Below, piece by piece: positions 45,024 to 56,499 of a DNA stretch of 64,000 bases. Position 1 is the first letter of the stretch. Each line of letters begins with the position of its first letter. Source of the DNA: Tupaia tana (lineage: Eukaryota > Chordata > Mammalia > Scandentia > Tupaiidae); contig JAKSZU010000003.1 in NCBI GenBank assembly GCA_026018925.1, positions 187,992,139 through 188,056,138 on the forward strand, written 5' to 3'. Under the pieces are notes generated by a model. That model saw only the letters and a list, made by a program, of their open reading frames with translations, ran no database searches and was not told the DNA's origin. The position numbers and the translations under genes were made by a program.

Positions 45024-45293
45024 TTTTTTTCCTTTTTTTGGAGAGGTTTTTGCTATAGGGCGAGTGCGCTAGCCAGAAAGACATAGAGAGACAGAGAGAC
45101 AGAAAGCGAGAAATCACCTCCCACCCCGGGGGGAATGACCATGATGCAATCCCTTCTCCATTCTCCTCTCAGGATCTTGGGCATGCACACACACGTGCCT
45201 GGTGTGAGTTTAAGCCACTGGGTCTGGGACTCGAACCACGGTCAACTACATGGGAGTCCAGCGACATAGCCATTATGCTAACTGCTGGTCCCA
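45024..45293 (-). mobile_element. young tRNA-SINE, A1
   Basis: 13-bp perfect TSD gagattggtgatt at 45011-45023 and 45294-45306; tail gctatagggcgagtgcgcta. Confidence 0.95.
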
Positions 45294-45450
45294 GAGATTG
45301 GTGATTGATCAGATATGGAGGGTCAGAGGGAGGACAGCTCCCAGATTTCTAGCTTGGCCAATCAGGTGAATGGTGCTCACTGAAACAGAAATTCAGGAAG
45401 GGGAGCAGGTTTGGACACTCGTATTTGTAGTTATCTGGTAATCAGTTGTT

Positions 45451-45591
45451 ATGAGAGGGAGGGCTTCAAAAAGTTCATGGAAAAAATTGAGTTAACGTAT
45501 AAGTTTATTTTGATCCAAAAAAGTTTGAAATCCATGCATAGTTGTTTTCATAGTATATGTTTCCTATGAACTTTTGGGAGATTCCTAGTAT
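45451..45591. mobile_element. mariner-like MITE, copy 2
   Basis: gggcttcaaaaagttcatgg end, gtttattttgatccaaaaaa centre, cctatgaacttttgggag end. Confidence 0.78.
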
Positions 45592-45794
45592 AGGAGGTAT
45601 ATATTTTAGAGTTGTTCAATGTTCAGATGTAGCTGAAATTTAGGGTGGGGATGATCTTCTGTAGGAAGAATGTGAAGACTAGGGAAAAGGGAAGATTGAG
45701 GTAGGAAGAAAGGCCTAGAAAAGTCAGGGAGGAGTAGACAAATAAAGAAGGAAAATTAAAGGAACAATGAGGCTCAAAGAAGATACAGTGGCTG

Positions 45795-46066
45795 GGACCG
45801 GCAGTTAGCGTAATGGCTATGTCACTGGACTCCCACGTAGTCGACCACGGTTCGAGTCCCGGACCCAGTGGCTTAAACTCATGCCGGGCGCGTGTGCGTG
45901 CGTGCCCAAGATCCCGAGAGGAGAATGGAGGAGAAGGAATTGCGTCATGGCCATCCCCCCTGGGGGGTGATTTCTCGCTTCCTATCTCTCTGTCTCTCTC
46001 TGTCTGTCTGGCAAGCGCACACGCCCTATAGCAAAAACCTCTCCAAAAGAAAAGATTAAAAAAAAA
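45795..46066 (+). mobile_element. young tRNA-SINE, A1
   Basis: 19-bp perfect TSD aaagaagatacagtggctg at 45776-45794 and 46067-46085; ggttcgagtcccggacccag intact box B. Confidence 0.96.
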
Positions 46067-47342
46067 AAAGAAGATACAGTGGCTGACAGTATCAGAACTG
46101 TAGGAATAATCAGTAAAGTGAGGACTAGAAAGTTCCACTTGGATTTTGCACACCACTGGTGACCTTGGCAATTCAAGTCATTTTCCACAAATGTATAGAG
46201 TGCTAGACATTGTCCCTAGATCTTAGTAGTTCAGTGAATACTTTCATTCTACTGAGGGGAGATAGCTCATAAAGACTGAACATAATAAATCAAGTACACT
46301 TCTAGTATGTTCAAAGGTGGTAAAAGCTATAGATAAGCAACAACAACATAGATCAAATAAAGAGAAAATCAGGAGTACGGGGAAGGAGTTGCAGTTTTAA
46401 ATATGGTGGTCATAAAGTTATCTTTGAGTAAAGATTTGAAAGTGGTGAGGAGTTGACTATGTCAGCTATGCTTAGTGACAACTGGGAAAAAGCAATTCAT
46501 GCCAAGAGCATAGTCATTAAAAAGGCCCTAAGGTGGATGCATTTGTGTAGTCTTGGATTACTACCTAGGAAGCCAGTGTGGCTGGGGTGTAATAAGTGAG
46601 AAAGAGTAGCAGAAGATAAAGCAGGGATGAAAGTGGAAGAGGGGAGGCAAATCTTGCAGGGTCTGGTAGTCTGCTGGAAGAGATTTGACTTTGAAGGGCC
46701 ACAAGAGGATTTTGAACCAAAGAATGACATGTTCGACCTAAACCATTTCTATGGCTACTCAATTCATAGTAGACTAGAGAGGACAGGATCAAAGTAGGGA
46801 GACCTGACCTGCTTTTGTAATCCAGGCAAAAGATGATGACATCTTAGGTCAGAGAGATGGCAGTGAGGTGTCAGATGTGATTAAATTTTGGATACACATA
46901 GAACCATAAGAATTATTGATGGATTGGAATGTGGGGTGTGAGAGAAAGAAGAAAAGATTACTTTGAATAACTTAGCATAAGCCACTGGAAGGATAGCATT
47001 TCCCTCAGCTGAGATGGCAAAGATTGTTGGGTTTAGAGATCAGAAGTTTAGCTTTGAACATGCTGGGTTTGAGCTGTCCATTAGACATCCGAATGTAGAT
47101 GTGAACTAGCACTTTCAGTAGCACAGGGAAGAGTAGGAGCCAGATTGTCCATGCTGGGGAAGGAATCCGAGGTGAGATGGAGAACGCAGAAACTGTAGAC
47201 TATGTGTCCTATAAGCTTGGTTGTGAAAGAAAGATACACTGTGTGGTGAAAGTGAGAAGGGAGGGATAAATTGGAGAATTTAAAAAAACTTTTTTTCAAG
47301 AGAAAGTACAAGTAAGTCAAGCATCTCCAACAGGGTCTCATG

Positions 47343-47503
47343 ACATAACCCTCCCCCCTGCTTTCCTAGCTAACCAGGATCATGGGCACATGTACATGCA
47401 TATGCCCAGCATGTACAGGTAAACCTGAGAACCAAACCCCAATCTCCCAAATGGCCTCCAGCACTGAGAAGCACTGCACTACCACTGTACTATTGCAACT
47501 GGG
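47343..47503 (-). mobile_element. possible other tRNA-derived SINE relic
   Basis: Reverse complement has a tRNA-like head (gtacagtggtagtgcagtgc) and a box-B-like ggtttggttctc. Not one of the A-D forms. Confidence 0.35.
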
Positions 47504-48442
47504 CCTTCTTAAAGAAAGAGTCTTCTTAAAGAAAGAAGGGGCATGAGCTTGTTTATAGGAAGAAGCCAGAAGTGAAGAATCTAGTGGGAATCCAGAGCTT
47601 GAAAGTCATAGAAGAGGACTCTTTCCTAAGGGAGCCAAGTCCTTGGGGAAGTCAATGTCGGGGATATAGTTGAGCCTCCATAATGTCTTTTCCTCTGAGG
47701 AGGGGCAAGATTGAAGGCATATGAAGATATAATCCTAGGTAGTAGTGTTGGAGAAGCAAGAAGTTGAGAGACTTTTAATTTCTGTAAAATAAGAATATTG
47801 GACAACTGAGGAGAGAGTTGGGTTGGAAACTCAAGACAAATTATAAAAGTTTAGAAGAGACCTGAGGGAAATCTGAATTGAGAGCACAGGTATAGCCAGT
47901 GCTATAAATTTCAGGGGTGTCATTCTTCATTGCAGTGAGATTTTCTCCAGCCTCTTTAATAGTAACCCTGGTATAGAAGAGGGATATTTAGATTACTCCA
48001 GGATTTGGAGTTTATGGGGGTGGATATGATGGAAAGACAAGATGATCATAGAGCTGAGGTGATCAGAGATCAACTGAAGTGAGACCCTAGCGTCTCTTGG
48101 ATTGGGAAGTAAAGTCAGGAGGTGCTGATAGATAAAGAGAACCAGGAAGAGTAAGACACTCAGAGGTCAAGGTGAGGTCAGTGAGTAGGTATGATGGGAA
48201 GGCCTAGTGAGAGCTGCAGGGATAAGAAGTAGTATTAAGGTTAAAACTTAAATGATAAGGTAGTTTTTGTTGGTGTTAAGATAGAATGTGTGACCAGAGA
48301 GAAGGGCAGTCTAATAGAGAAAGGAGGTGAAAGTCATTAGAGTTGAGAATGTTAAGGGCCTGGAGACTGGGCTGTTGGGAGAATCTATGTAAGTGACACC
48401 TAAGATGGTACCAGGAATTGGGGTGAAAAAGAAAAATCACAT

Positions 48443-48675
48443 TTGGGGCTAGATGGTGATACAGCAGTAATACAACACTGAAAGAATGGCCCATGTGAGA
48501 AGGTTCTAGGTTCATGTCCAGAGACCTCCCTGAGCACATGGGGCTCTTGTGTTGCATGATCTAGGGCTGGCTAAAGCTGGTGGTGAATTGTGACATAAGG
48601 ACTCTGTTGGAGGTGTCTGTATTTCTGTCTCTTTATTTCTGCCTCTCTCACTCATGGAAGAAAGAAAGAAAGTTT
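48443..48675 (+). mobile_element. D-type SINE, most complete copy
   Basis: ggggctagatggtgatacag, cagagacctccctgagcaca, gatctagggctggctaaagc, ctcactcatggaagaaagaa. Confidence 0.75.
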
Positions 48676-48679
48676 TAAG

Positions 48680-50589
48680 AAAGGAAGTTAGTGGGTCTGA
48701 ATGATAGTCTCAATCCAAGCCATGGAGTCCATGGAAAACAGTAATGATGAATTGAGGACACGTGACAGTTGGGTTAGCCACCAAGGATTGGGAGGGAGTT
48801 TTGTCCCAAAACTGAAAAGGAAGTTTGTTCCTCTTCCTGAAGTCCCTCTGTACTTTTTGCACCTCTATAATGGCCCATATTTCATTTGGTCTCCTCCTAG
48901 TCCTGTCTTTTTACATGTCTCTTTCTTCCACAATGTTGTTAGGTCCTCAAGAACAGAAAGTGTGCTCTCACATTGTGGGTACTTCATATGTGTTGGCTTA
49001 AAAATGGAAATTGACCACATTCTGATTTATGTTGGGTACTTTGCCTAAGGCAAGAGTGGGCCAACTTTATTTTTCTTCCATCAATTTGCATTTTCAACAA
49101 GAATGCCTCATTCCCAAAGTTCCGTGTCTGAGGATTGCTGGCCTCACAGGGAAGACAAGAGAGATGTTAGATTCTCCTATGTGTCACCTCTTGACCCCTC
49201 AAGATCTAGAAACGTCCATGAGACCTGAGTTTGCTCAGGTTCTTGGTGATCCTGACAGCTGATGGGGAAACAAAAGAGCTGGAAAAGGTGCCAATCCCAG
49301 AAGTGGCTGCTGGAAACCAAAGGCTCTAATACGTTACTTGTACAATGAACAGCAAACCATATGCAAAGGCAAATATTTAATTTGAGGTGGAGCTTTATTT
49401 TTCTTATATCAGAGTAACAGAGACTTTGGGATCAAAGTCTCAGGGACTAATGACAAAAAAATGAAATTAAATGTAATTAAACGCCACTCAAAGACTCCCA
49501 GGAAGCCATTCAAATAGGCAAGGGTTCTTTGTGAGAGCTAGAGAAGTCCTACCTGATTGAGAAAGGCAAACTGAGGAGGAGGTAGGTTGGGTGGAGGTAA
49601 TTGTATTTGATAAACTCAATTACCACTTCTCAGCAACTGTAATGTGTTCTGCTTAAAGAATGGAAAAATGATTATGTGTTCCACCCTTTGATGCTCAAAT
49701 GAATAAAAGAAGAAATAACAAAGTTTCTAGAACCTGATGGCTTCAAGGCAAGACCAGATTGTAAATTATGGAAGATGCTTCAGGACTCATTAATACTTAT
49801 TGGACTGACCCATGAACTTTGCTTGCGGATAGCAGATATTTGAATGCCAGGGACAGGTACTGGTAGTCCCCAGAAGGCAGGTACTGCATTTAATACTCTT
49901 CTGTATTCTCCTGCATAGTCATCACTTACAGATGGTTTGGGAATTGCTCTGTTCTGTTCCCCTGAGTAGGGGGGCCTTGCTGTGTTTTGGTTTTGTGTTG
50001 ATCCAGTTGAATACATAGTTGCCTATCTCTTTTATTTACTTATTTATCTTTGTGGATGGAGGGGGAGGTCAATGATATAAAAGGCAGCTTTGGGTCACAT
50101 TGATTCTGTATTAGCCTTTAGAGACCTAGGTCAGTGAAAATCAGCAAACAAATCCAAAACAAACTTTAAGCAGTTTTTTTTTTTTTTAGCTTTAGCTTTA
50201 GCTTTAGCTAAAGACTAGTAATGGTTTAATTTAAATTAACTATATATATATACATATATATATATATAGTTATAAAATGTTTTATAATTATATATATTTA
50301 TAAATATTTATAAATAAATATATTTGTAAAATGTTTTGCCTCCCCAGTTTTTAATGCTTCTTTATGTCCTGGGGTTCACAGACCAACTGCATAGTTACTC
50401 AGATACAGTCCTTCCCTTCTTTAACACTTCCCTTCTTTATACCTCATCTCCATTGTCCTCCCCAGGGCCACCTACTCCTGGGAGTAACCTTGAGTCACCT
50501 TCTTCTCAGGAGTGTAAGCAGCCTCTCCCACCTGTCTTCTGCTCTCCAACTCTAGTCATAGCCATAGTACAAGCACTTTTCTTTTTTCT
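48680..50589. other. intergenic, mostly unassigned
   Basis: Possible L2 trace around 48900-49000. No exon recognised. Confidence 0.4.
50188..50340. repeat. (AGCTTT)n plus long AT palindrome
   Basis: About four AGCTTT hexamers at 50188-50211 followed by alternating TA/AT tracts (50240-50335) with self-complementary atatatat and tataaatattta segments. Confidence 0.8.
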
Positions 50590-50852
50590 TTTCTTTTTTT
50601 TTTTTTTGGTTTTTGTTTTAAGAGGTTTTTGCTTTAGGGCACATGTACTTGTTGGGGGAAGAGAGAGGAAGGAAAAGTGAGAAATCACCCCTCAGGGTGT
50701 GTTTCCCCACACTTCAATCCCTTCTCTTCCATTCTCCTCCTGGGATCTCGTACACACATGCCTGGTGTTTTAAGTCACTCGGTCCAGGACTAGAACTGCG
50801 GTCGGCCATGTGGGAGTCCAGTGATGCAACCACTAAGCCACCCGCTGACCTC
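50590..50852 (-). mobile_element. tRNA-SINE, B form
   Basis: T-run, gctttagggcacatgtactt, ggccatgtgggagtccagtg, head end acccgctgacctc. Confidence 0.85.
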
Positions 50853-50999
50853 ACCTTAAGTCCTTCTTAACCATCACTAGGATGAGTGTCACCGTTTTCT
50901 GGCTGCCTCCTTGACTATCTTCTCGTGAACCTGTTTCCATGGTGGTATTGCAATACTCTTTTAAACAAAGTAACACAAAAAAGGATCACCTTGCATGGG

Positions 51000-51195
51000 A
51001 CATAGTGGTAGAGAGCACTGACTGGATTTGGCTTAAATGGCAGCTTTACCACATCCTGGCTGGGAATCTTGCTGTAAAACTAGGACAAAAATTAATCCCC
51101 ACTTCAGAGGGTGGTTGTGATATTCTGGTGAACAAAACCTGTAAAGAACAATGCCTGGTACAGAGTTAGCATTCAATAAGTGTTAGCAATCACTA
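51000..51195 (+). mobile_element. MIR
   Basis: cagctttaccacatcctggc, gggtggttgtgatattctgg, agcattcaataagtgttagc. Confidence 0.82.
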
Positions 51196-51341
51196 GCCAT
51201 ATGAAAATGCTTTAGTGACTGACCACAGCTTTGAGCAATCATTTTCTCATCCTGCTTTAGGAGGCCTGGGGTTCCTTCTGTCAATGTGAGTTTTTTGGTA
51301 TTCTGAGAAAAGGGAAGAGCCTTGATAAAGAAAAGATTATT

Positions 51342-51619
51342 GGGAACCAGCAGTTAGCGTAATGGCTATGTCGCTGGACTCCCACGTATTCGACTGCGGT
51401 TCGTGTCCTGGACCTGGTAGCTTAAAACTCACGCCGGGCGCGTGTGCGTGCGTGCCCAAGATCCCGAGAGGAGAACGGAGGAGAAGGGATTGCAGCATGG
51501 CCATCACCTCTGCGGGGGTGATCTCTCGCTTTCTGTCTCTATGTCTCTCTCTGTCTGTCTGGCGGGCGCACACGCCCTATAGCGAAAACCTCTCCAAAAA
51601 AAAAAAAAAGAAAAAAAAA
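51342..51619 (+). mobile_element. young tRNA-SINE, A2
   Basis: 15-bp perfect TSD aaagaaaagattatt at 51327-51341 and 51620-51634; gggaaccagcagttagcgta head, ggttcgtgtcc. Confidence 0.95.
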
Positions 51620-51763
51620 AAAGAAAAGATTATTCACGGTCTACTTTCATTTCAAACATTATATTAATGTTTAGTTCTCCCTTAAGCTTTAAGTTTAACC
51701 TGCAAATTTCATAATTCTGTCAATCTGACAAATACTGAGAATCATATCTAAAGAGACCCATGC

Positions 51764-51861
51764 TGGGACCAGCAGATGGCATAGCGGTTATATCACTAGA
51801 CTCCCACATGGCTGACCACGGTTCAAGTTCCAGACCTAGTGGCTTAAAACTCATGTTGGGT

Positions 51862-51895
<34 letters not shown>

Positions 51896-52058
51896 CCCCA
51901 AGAACCCAGGAGGAAATGGAGGAGAAGGGATTGTAATATGGCTATCTCCCCAGGGACAGAAGGGTGATTTCTCACTTGCCCTCTCATTGTTTCTGTTTGC
52001 CTCTCTCTCTCTCTAGCGAGCACATGCAACCTAAGGCCAAAACCTCTTAAAAAAATAT
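51764..52058 (+). mobile_element. tRNA-SINE, A1/B with (GT)n
   Basis: gggaccagcagatggcatag, (GT)n at 51862-51894, gaggaaatggaggagaaggg, aaaacctcttaaaaaaat. Confidence 0.88.
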
Positions 52059-52059
52059 A

Positions 52060-53414
52060 TATATAGAGAGATATCTATGTAATTTCCCCCCCAAATATTC
52101 AAACTGCCTTAGAATTCAATATATTTTATTTTAAGTGCTTCACCTATCTAATTAATAAACATTATTTTCTGAAGTATTTCATAATTTACAAAAAATATAA
52201 TAAACATATAAATAAGATAACTCAGTTTTCTTTATAACTGAGTTATAAAGAAAATTATAACTCAGTGTAAAATTATAAGTTTAAAAGTCTAAAATACACA
52301 TTTTAAATCAGAATCACAACTAATTTGTTGAATATTACAGTATATAAATTCTCTTAAACATTTGAATTTCCTGATTCAAATATTAAATTTATACAGGTTG
52401 TTCCTAAGTTTAACATCTTAGCTTTAGATTTTATTTGTTTAATCATTTCTCTACTTGTATTTAAATCTCTTAGGGATAGCATTTACCAATAAGAAAAATA
52501 ATTGTGGCACCTCAATCTGGTTACTTGGAGTTTCTGAAACACATGTTCTGAGTTTATTGACCGAGAAGACCTTGGCTAGGGCACAGGTCTTGATTCTTGT
52601 TCATGACGCTGGAGCAGGACTCAGATTCTGCCTAAAGGCACTATAACCCCATTCGTCTACAGTTGATATCAAGTTATGCATCGCCCAGTTTTTGGTGACT
52701 ATCTATTACCTCACTATGACCACCACAAACTCTGTGTCAGACAGTGGTAAAATGGTAAAATTACAGCAAACTCTGTTTCTCCTGCAGTTAAGTCTCTATT
52801 TCTTTGGCATTCCTAAGGTATTTACATGTAATTTGTCCCTGTCTCTTCATAACCTTATAAAATAATTACATAATTTATTTGAACTTTATCACCCGATTTA
52901 GGAGCAAAGTCCTGTTTTTTGTTAGTTTTGTTTTCCGTAATTTTTTCTCTGGGATGGCTACCACTATCACAGAAAATAAAATTATGTCCACAGTCTTGAC
53001 CTCCATCTGCACAATATGGAATAATGGGGGTTGTTTCCTGTCTCAAACAACAACAAAACACCAGACAAAATATGTAAAACAATGGCTCTCAGATTTTGGA
53101 CATGAGGTAACAAGGAACAGTAATCCCTGAAAGACAAAACAAGCAAGAAGAGCCCTAAAATTTTCATAGTTACTGCCTAGAGAAGATTTTTAGGTTGTAG
53201 ATTAGGAAGTACCTGCTGGTCTCCCTAAGTTAAGTAGATGGAGCTATCAATAGTAGGTGGAGTCTGAGGAAGCCAATAGAGATCAGGAGAGAAGAGAACA
53301 ACACAGAATTTTAGATCTATAGAGGATCCTCCTCAAGTTTCCGTTGATGATTGATCAGAGCATGTGTAAGGAAACTACCTAAGGCCTGAGAAAGAGCCAC
53401 ATCAAAAAACTAGA
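52060..53414. other. AT-rich intergenic, nothing recognised
   Basis: A hairpin-capable segment lies at 52215-52266 (aactcag/ctgagtt repeats around ttataaagaaaa). No exon. Confidence 0.45.
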
Positions 53415-53417
53415 GAG

Positions 53418-53689
53418 GGAACCAGCAGTTAGCGTAATGGCTATGTCGCTGGACTCCCACGTAGTCGACCAGTTCGCGTCTCGGACCCGGTGGCTTACAA
53501 CTCACGCCGGGCGCGTGTGCGTGCGTGCCCAAGATCCCGAGAGGAGAATGGAGGAGAAGGGATTGCAGCGTGACCATCCCCCCTGGGGGGTGATTTCTCG
53601 CTTTCTGTCTCTATGTCTCTCTCTGTCTGTCTGAAGAGCGCACGCGCCCTATAGCGAAAAACCTCTCCAAAAAAAAAAAAAAAAAAAAA
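53418..53689 (+). mobile_element. young tRNA-SINE, A2, box B damaged
   Basis: TSD aaaaaactagagag on both sides. Head intact, but gtcgaccagttcgcgtctcg lacks bases of the usual ccgcggttcg, and the tail start has ctgaagagcgc for ctggcgagcgc. Confidence 0.94.
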
Positions 53690-53956
53690 AAAAAACTAGA
53701 GAGAACAGTTGGCAGACATCACACTGATCTGAGAAAAGTGTCTAGTCCCAGTAGGCAGACTGGAAACTCTCAAAACTTACAGAGTATTGGATAGAGTAAG
53801 AAGGGTCTTCCCTTGGTAATGGGGAAAATAAACTCTAGACTAAATATTGCTCTGGTGCAAAACAAAACCAGGTTTGAAAGAATCAGTACTTGTAAATAAC
53901 TGTACCCCAAACTAAAGCTTAAAAATAATTACAGGAATACAAACATATTTAGCACC

Positions 53957-54028
53957 AAACAAGATATTATTCATAATATATGAATAATATCTAAACAAGA
54001 TATTATTCATAATATGTGAATAATATCT
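53957..54028. repeat. tandem duplication of a 36-bp palindromic unit
   Basis: Two 36-bp units (53957-53992, 53993-54028) with one difference; each contains agatattattcat and its reverse complement atgaataatatct. Confidence 0.95.
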
Positions 54029-54174
54029 ATTGCCTTTTCTCAAGAATTCCCAGGCATGTAAAAAAAGAAACCAGTAAAAATACAACCCGTTATAAGGAGA
54101 AAGATCAATCAATTGAAACTGGTCAAGAAATGATACAAGTATTAAAGACAATGGTTAAAAATGTTATTGTAACT

Positions 54175-54439
54175 GGGAGACCAGCAGCTGGTGTAATGGC
54201 TATGTTGCTGGACTTCCATGTAGTCGACCATGATTCGAGTCCCAGACCTGATGGCTTAAACTCGCACCGTGTGTATGTGTGTGCACGCGTGCCCAAGATC
54301 CCAAGAGAAGAATGGAGGAGAAAGGATTGTGGTGTGGCCATCCACCCTGGGGAGTGATTTCTTGCTTTCTGTCTCTCTGTCTCACTCTGTCTTTTTGGTG
54401 AGCGCACGTGCCTTATATCAAAAACCTCTCCCTCCAAAA
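54175..54439 (+). mobile_element. tRNA-SINE, A1
   Basis: gagaccagcagctggtgtaa, gattcgagtcccagacctga; 16-bp TSD aaaaatgttattgtaa at 54157-54172 and about 54439-54454. Confidence 0.93.
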
Positions 54440-54992
54440 AAAATGTTATTGTAATTATATCACAAATGTTTGAAAAGCTAGAAAGAAAAGTTTGAATACA
54501 TTAAATAGACACAAAAAAGTATTTTAAAAAGAAAAAGATTGAACTTCTAGAAATATTTAAAATGACAAAGTCTGAGATTAAAAAATGTACTAGATAGAGT
54601 TTGTGGCAGACTATAAATTGGAGCAAAAAAGATTAATGAACTTGAGACATAATAACTCAGAATGAAACAATAAAACTGAAAAAATCAAACAGAACATCAA
54701 TGAAGCAAGTGGTCAATTATATATGCATTTGGCATCCTAAAGAAGGAGAAAGAGGGAAAGAAAAAATGGTTAAAGAAAATATGGCTTAAAATATTTAAAG
54801 AAAATATGGCTCAAAATTTCCAAATTTAATTAAAACTATAAAACTATAAATCCACAGAAACTCAATAAACCTAAGAGCAAGAAATAAAAAGAAAATCAAA
54901 CTAAGGCACCATAAGTCATTTTGATAAAGAGAAAATCAGGCAACCAGAGAAAAAAGACAAAGGAAAGAATAATAGAATTCTTACTGGAAACA

Positions 54993-55230
54993 AGTTTTTA
55001 TTTGCCATAGGATACATATACTCACTGGAGAGAGACAGAGAGGAAGAAAGTGAGAAATCATTCCCTGGGAAGATGGCCACATTTCATTGCCTTCTCCATT
55101 CTTTTCTCAGGATTTTGGGTATGCTGCACATGCATCTGGTGTGTTTTTCAAGCTGCAGTGTCCAGGACTTGAACTGCTCAGTTGGCCATGTGGGATCCAG
55201 CCACTTTAACCACCAAGCTGTTGGCTGACT
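54993..55230 (-). mobile_element. tRNA-SINE, B form
   Basis: gccataggatacatatactc, aagaaagtgagaaatcattc, catgtgggatccagccactt. Confidence 0.84.
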
Positions 55231-55581
55231 TGTATTGGAAGCAATTTTAAAGAGAAGACAATGGAGCAACATTTTTAAAGTATTAAAATTAAAAAAAAAA
55301 GTTTACCAAGAATTCTTTACCCAGTGACTATATTCTTCAAAAATACACCTAAAACAAAGACCATAAGACATACAAAAGATAAAACAAAAAACAATTCATC
55401 AGCAGAACTGTGCTGTAAGAAATGTTAAAGGCAATTTTTCAAGTAGGAGGAAAATGATACCAGGGAGTAATTCTGAATCTATCCAGAGGAATAGAGCATT
55501 AGAAATACTAACTACACAGGTAAATTTATAGACATCTTTAAAAATGAGATTTAGTTTACAAAGTAAAAGTAGAAAACTTTA

Positions 55582-55725
55582 GGGGCCGGCAGGTAGCATG
55601 GTGGTTAAGGGCGCTGGATTCTCACATGGCCCATGTGTTTTGAGTCCCAGACCTGGTGCCTTGCTTTCTCCCTCTCTCTTTCTCTCTCTCTCTGTCTCTC
55701 TCTGGTCAAATTAAAAAAAAATAAT
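55582..55725 (+). mobile_element. short SINE, C form
   Basis: ggggccggcaggtagcatgg, then tttctctctctctctgtctc and ctctggtcaaattaaaaaaa. Confidence 0.87.
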
Positions 55726-55854
55726 AATGACAGATGGAATTAAATAAATAAATGATTAAAAAAGAAAATAATAAGTATAGTGAGTTTTATAACATCTGTA
55801 GAAGTAAAATGTCTTTCAATAATAGGACAGTGTAGGAAGGGAGGAATGGAAGTA

Positions 55855-55922
55855 TAACAGCCCTTGGTATTTGTGTTCTACATGTGAGGATTTAACCAAC
55901 CACAGATTGAAAATATACAGGG
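55855..55922. mobile_element. Tigger-type terminal fragment (one end)
   Basis: cagcccttggtatttgtgtt, aggatttaaccaaccacaga and ttgaaaata match the end of a Tigger element whose other end appears at 59265-59690. Confidence 0.6.
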
Positions 55923-55924
55923 GG

Positions 55925-56262
55925 ATCGTGAGATGGATACTGAACTTCAGCTGTGAAATATTGCTTGCTTTTCTTGACCAAAAATGAAGATTTTCTGCTG
56001 AGACTTCCCCCTCCGGAATCATTTCTAGTGGGTAGGGCTCTACCTCTGTCTCCTTCTCTCCATTGTTCTCTGTCTCTGTCTCACTGTGTCTCCCTGTGAC
56101 TTAATTTTTTTGTTTGTTTTAAGGTAAAGTATTCTCTGGGCTCTCAAGCCCTTCTTTTATTGTGGTAATTGCTGCCTTTCCCCACTTCATTTAGGAAAGG
56201 CATAAACCCAGGCCAGGCTCATCCTGAGATGGATACTGAACTTCAGCTATGAAATATTGCTT
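55925..56262 (+). repeat. 42-bp direct repeat flanking 254 bp
   Basis: 55925-55966 and 56221-56262 agree at 40 of 42 positions (gagatggatactgaacttca, then gctgtgaaatattgctt versus gctatgaaatattgctt). The sequence between is CT-rich and unassigned. Confidence 0.9.
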
Positions 56263-56499
56263 TTGTGTGACACATGCACACTGAGCAGTTTTCATTTTTT
56301 TGCTTTTTAAAATTAAAATTTAATTTTTTATTATCTTTTTTTTTCTTCTTTTTCATTTCATTTTTTCTTCTTTCCTCTTCTCTAATTCTTTTCCTTTATT
56401 CTTTATCTTTATTAATTGACTGCTCAACCTCTATGCACCAAGTGTCTAATCAGTTTCAAGTGAACAGGTTCTGAATATAATTAGGGTCACAATATTCCT

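Larger units (their letters stand above)
44470..48420. mobile_element. long purine-rich ancient dispersed repeat, interrupted
   Basis: ggccctaaggtggatgcatt, ccagtgtggctggggtgtaa, gtaatccaggcaaaagatga, attgatggattggaatgtgg and gtccattagacatccgaatg are phrases of an old mammalian repeat that I recognise but cannot classify. SINEs at 45024 and 45795 and a MITE at 45451 interrupt it. Confidence 0.5.
53690..55565 (+). mobile_element. HAL1 (L1-derived) relic, interrupted by two SINEs
   Basis: Diverged L1-ORF1-like sequence: gaacttgagacataataact, aatcaaacagaacatcaatg, tggcatcctaaagaaggaga, then taccaagaattctttaccca and gcagaactgtgctgtaagaa of the 3' part. The frame is destroyed. SINEs at 54175 and 54993 split it. 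Confidence 0.65.

Noticed and set aside
45795-45870. Functional tRNA gene at the SINE head
   Set aside because: Box A/B-like motifs are present, but acceptor and anticodon stems do not pair properly and the sequence continues into the SINE body; the same holds for every copy.
45623-46171. 182-codon minus-strand ORF
   Set aside because: Reads through the antisense of the A1 SINE at 45795-46066; the YRACALARQTERDRE-type peptide recurs at every SINE copy.
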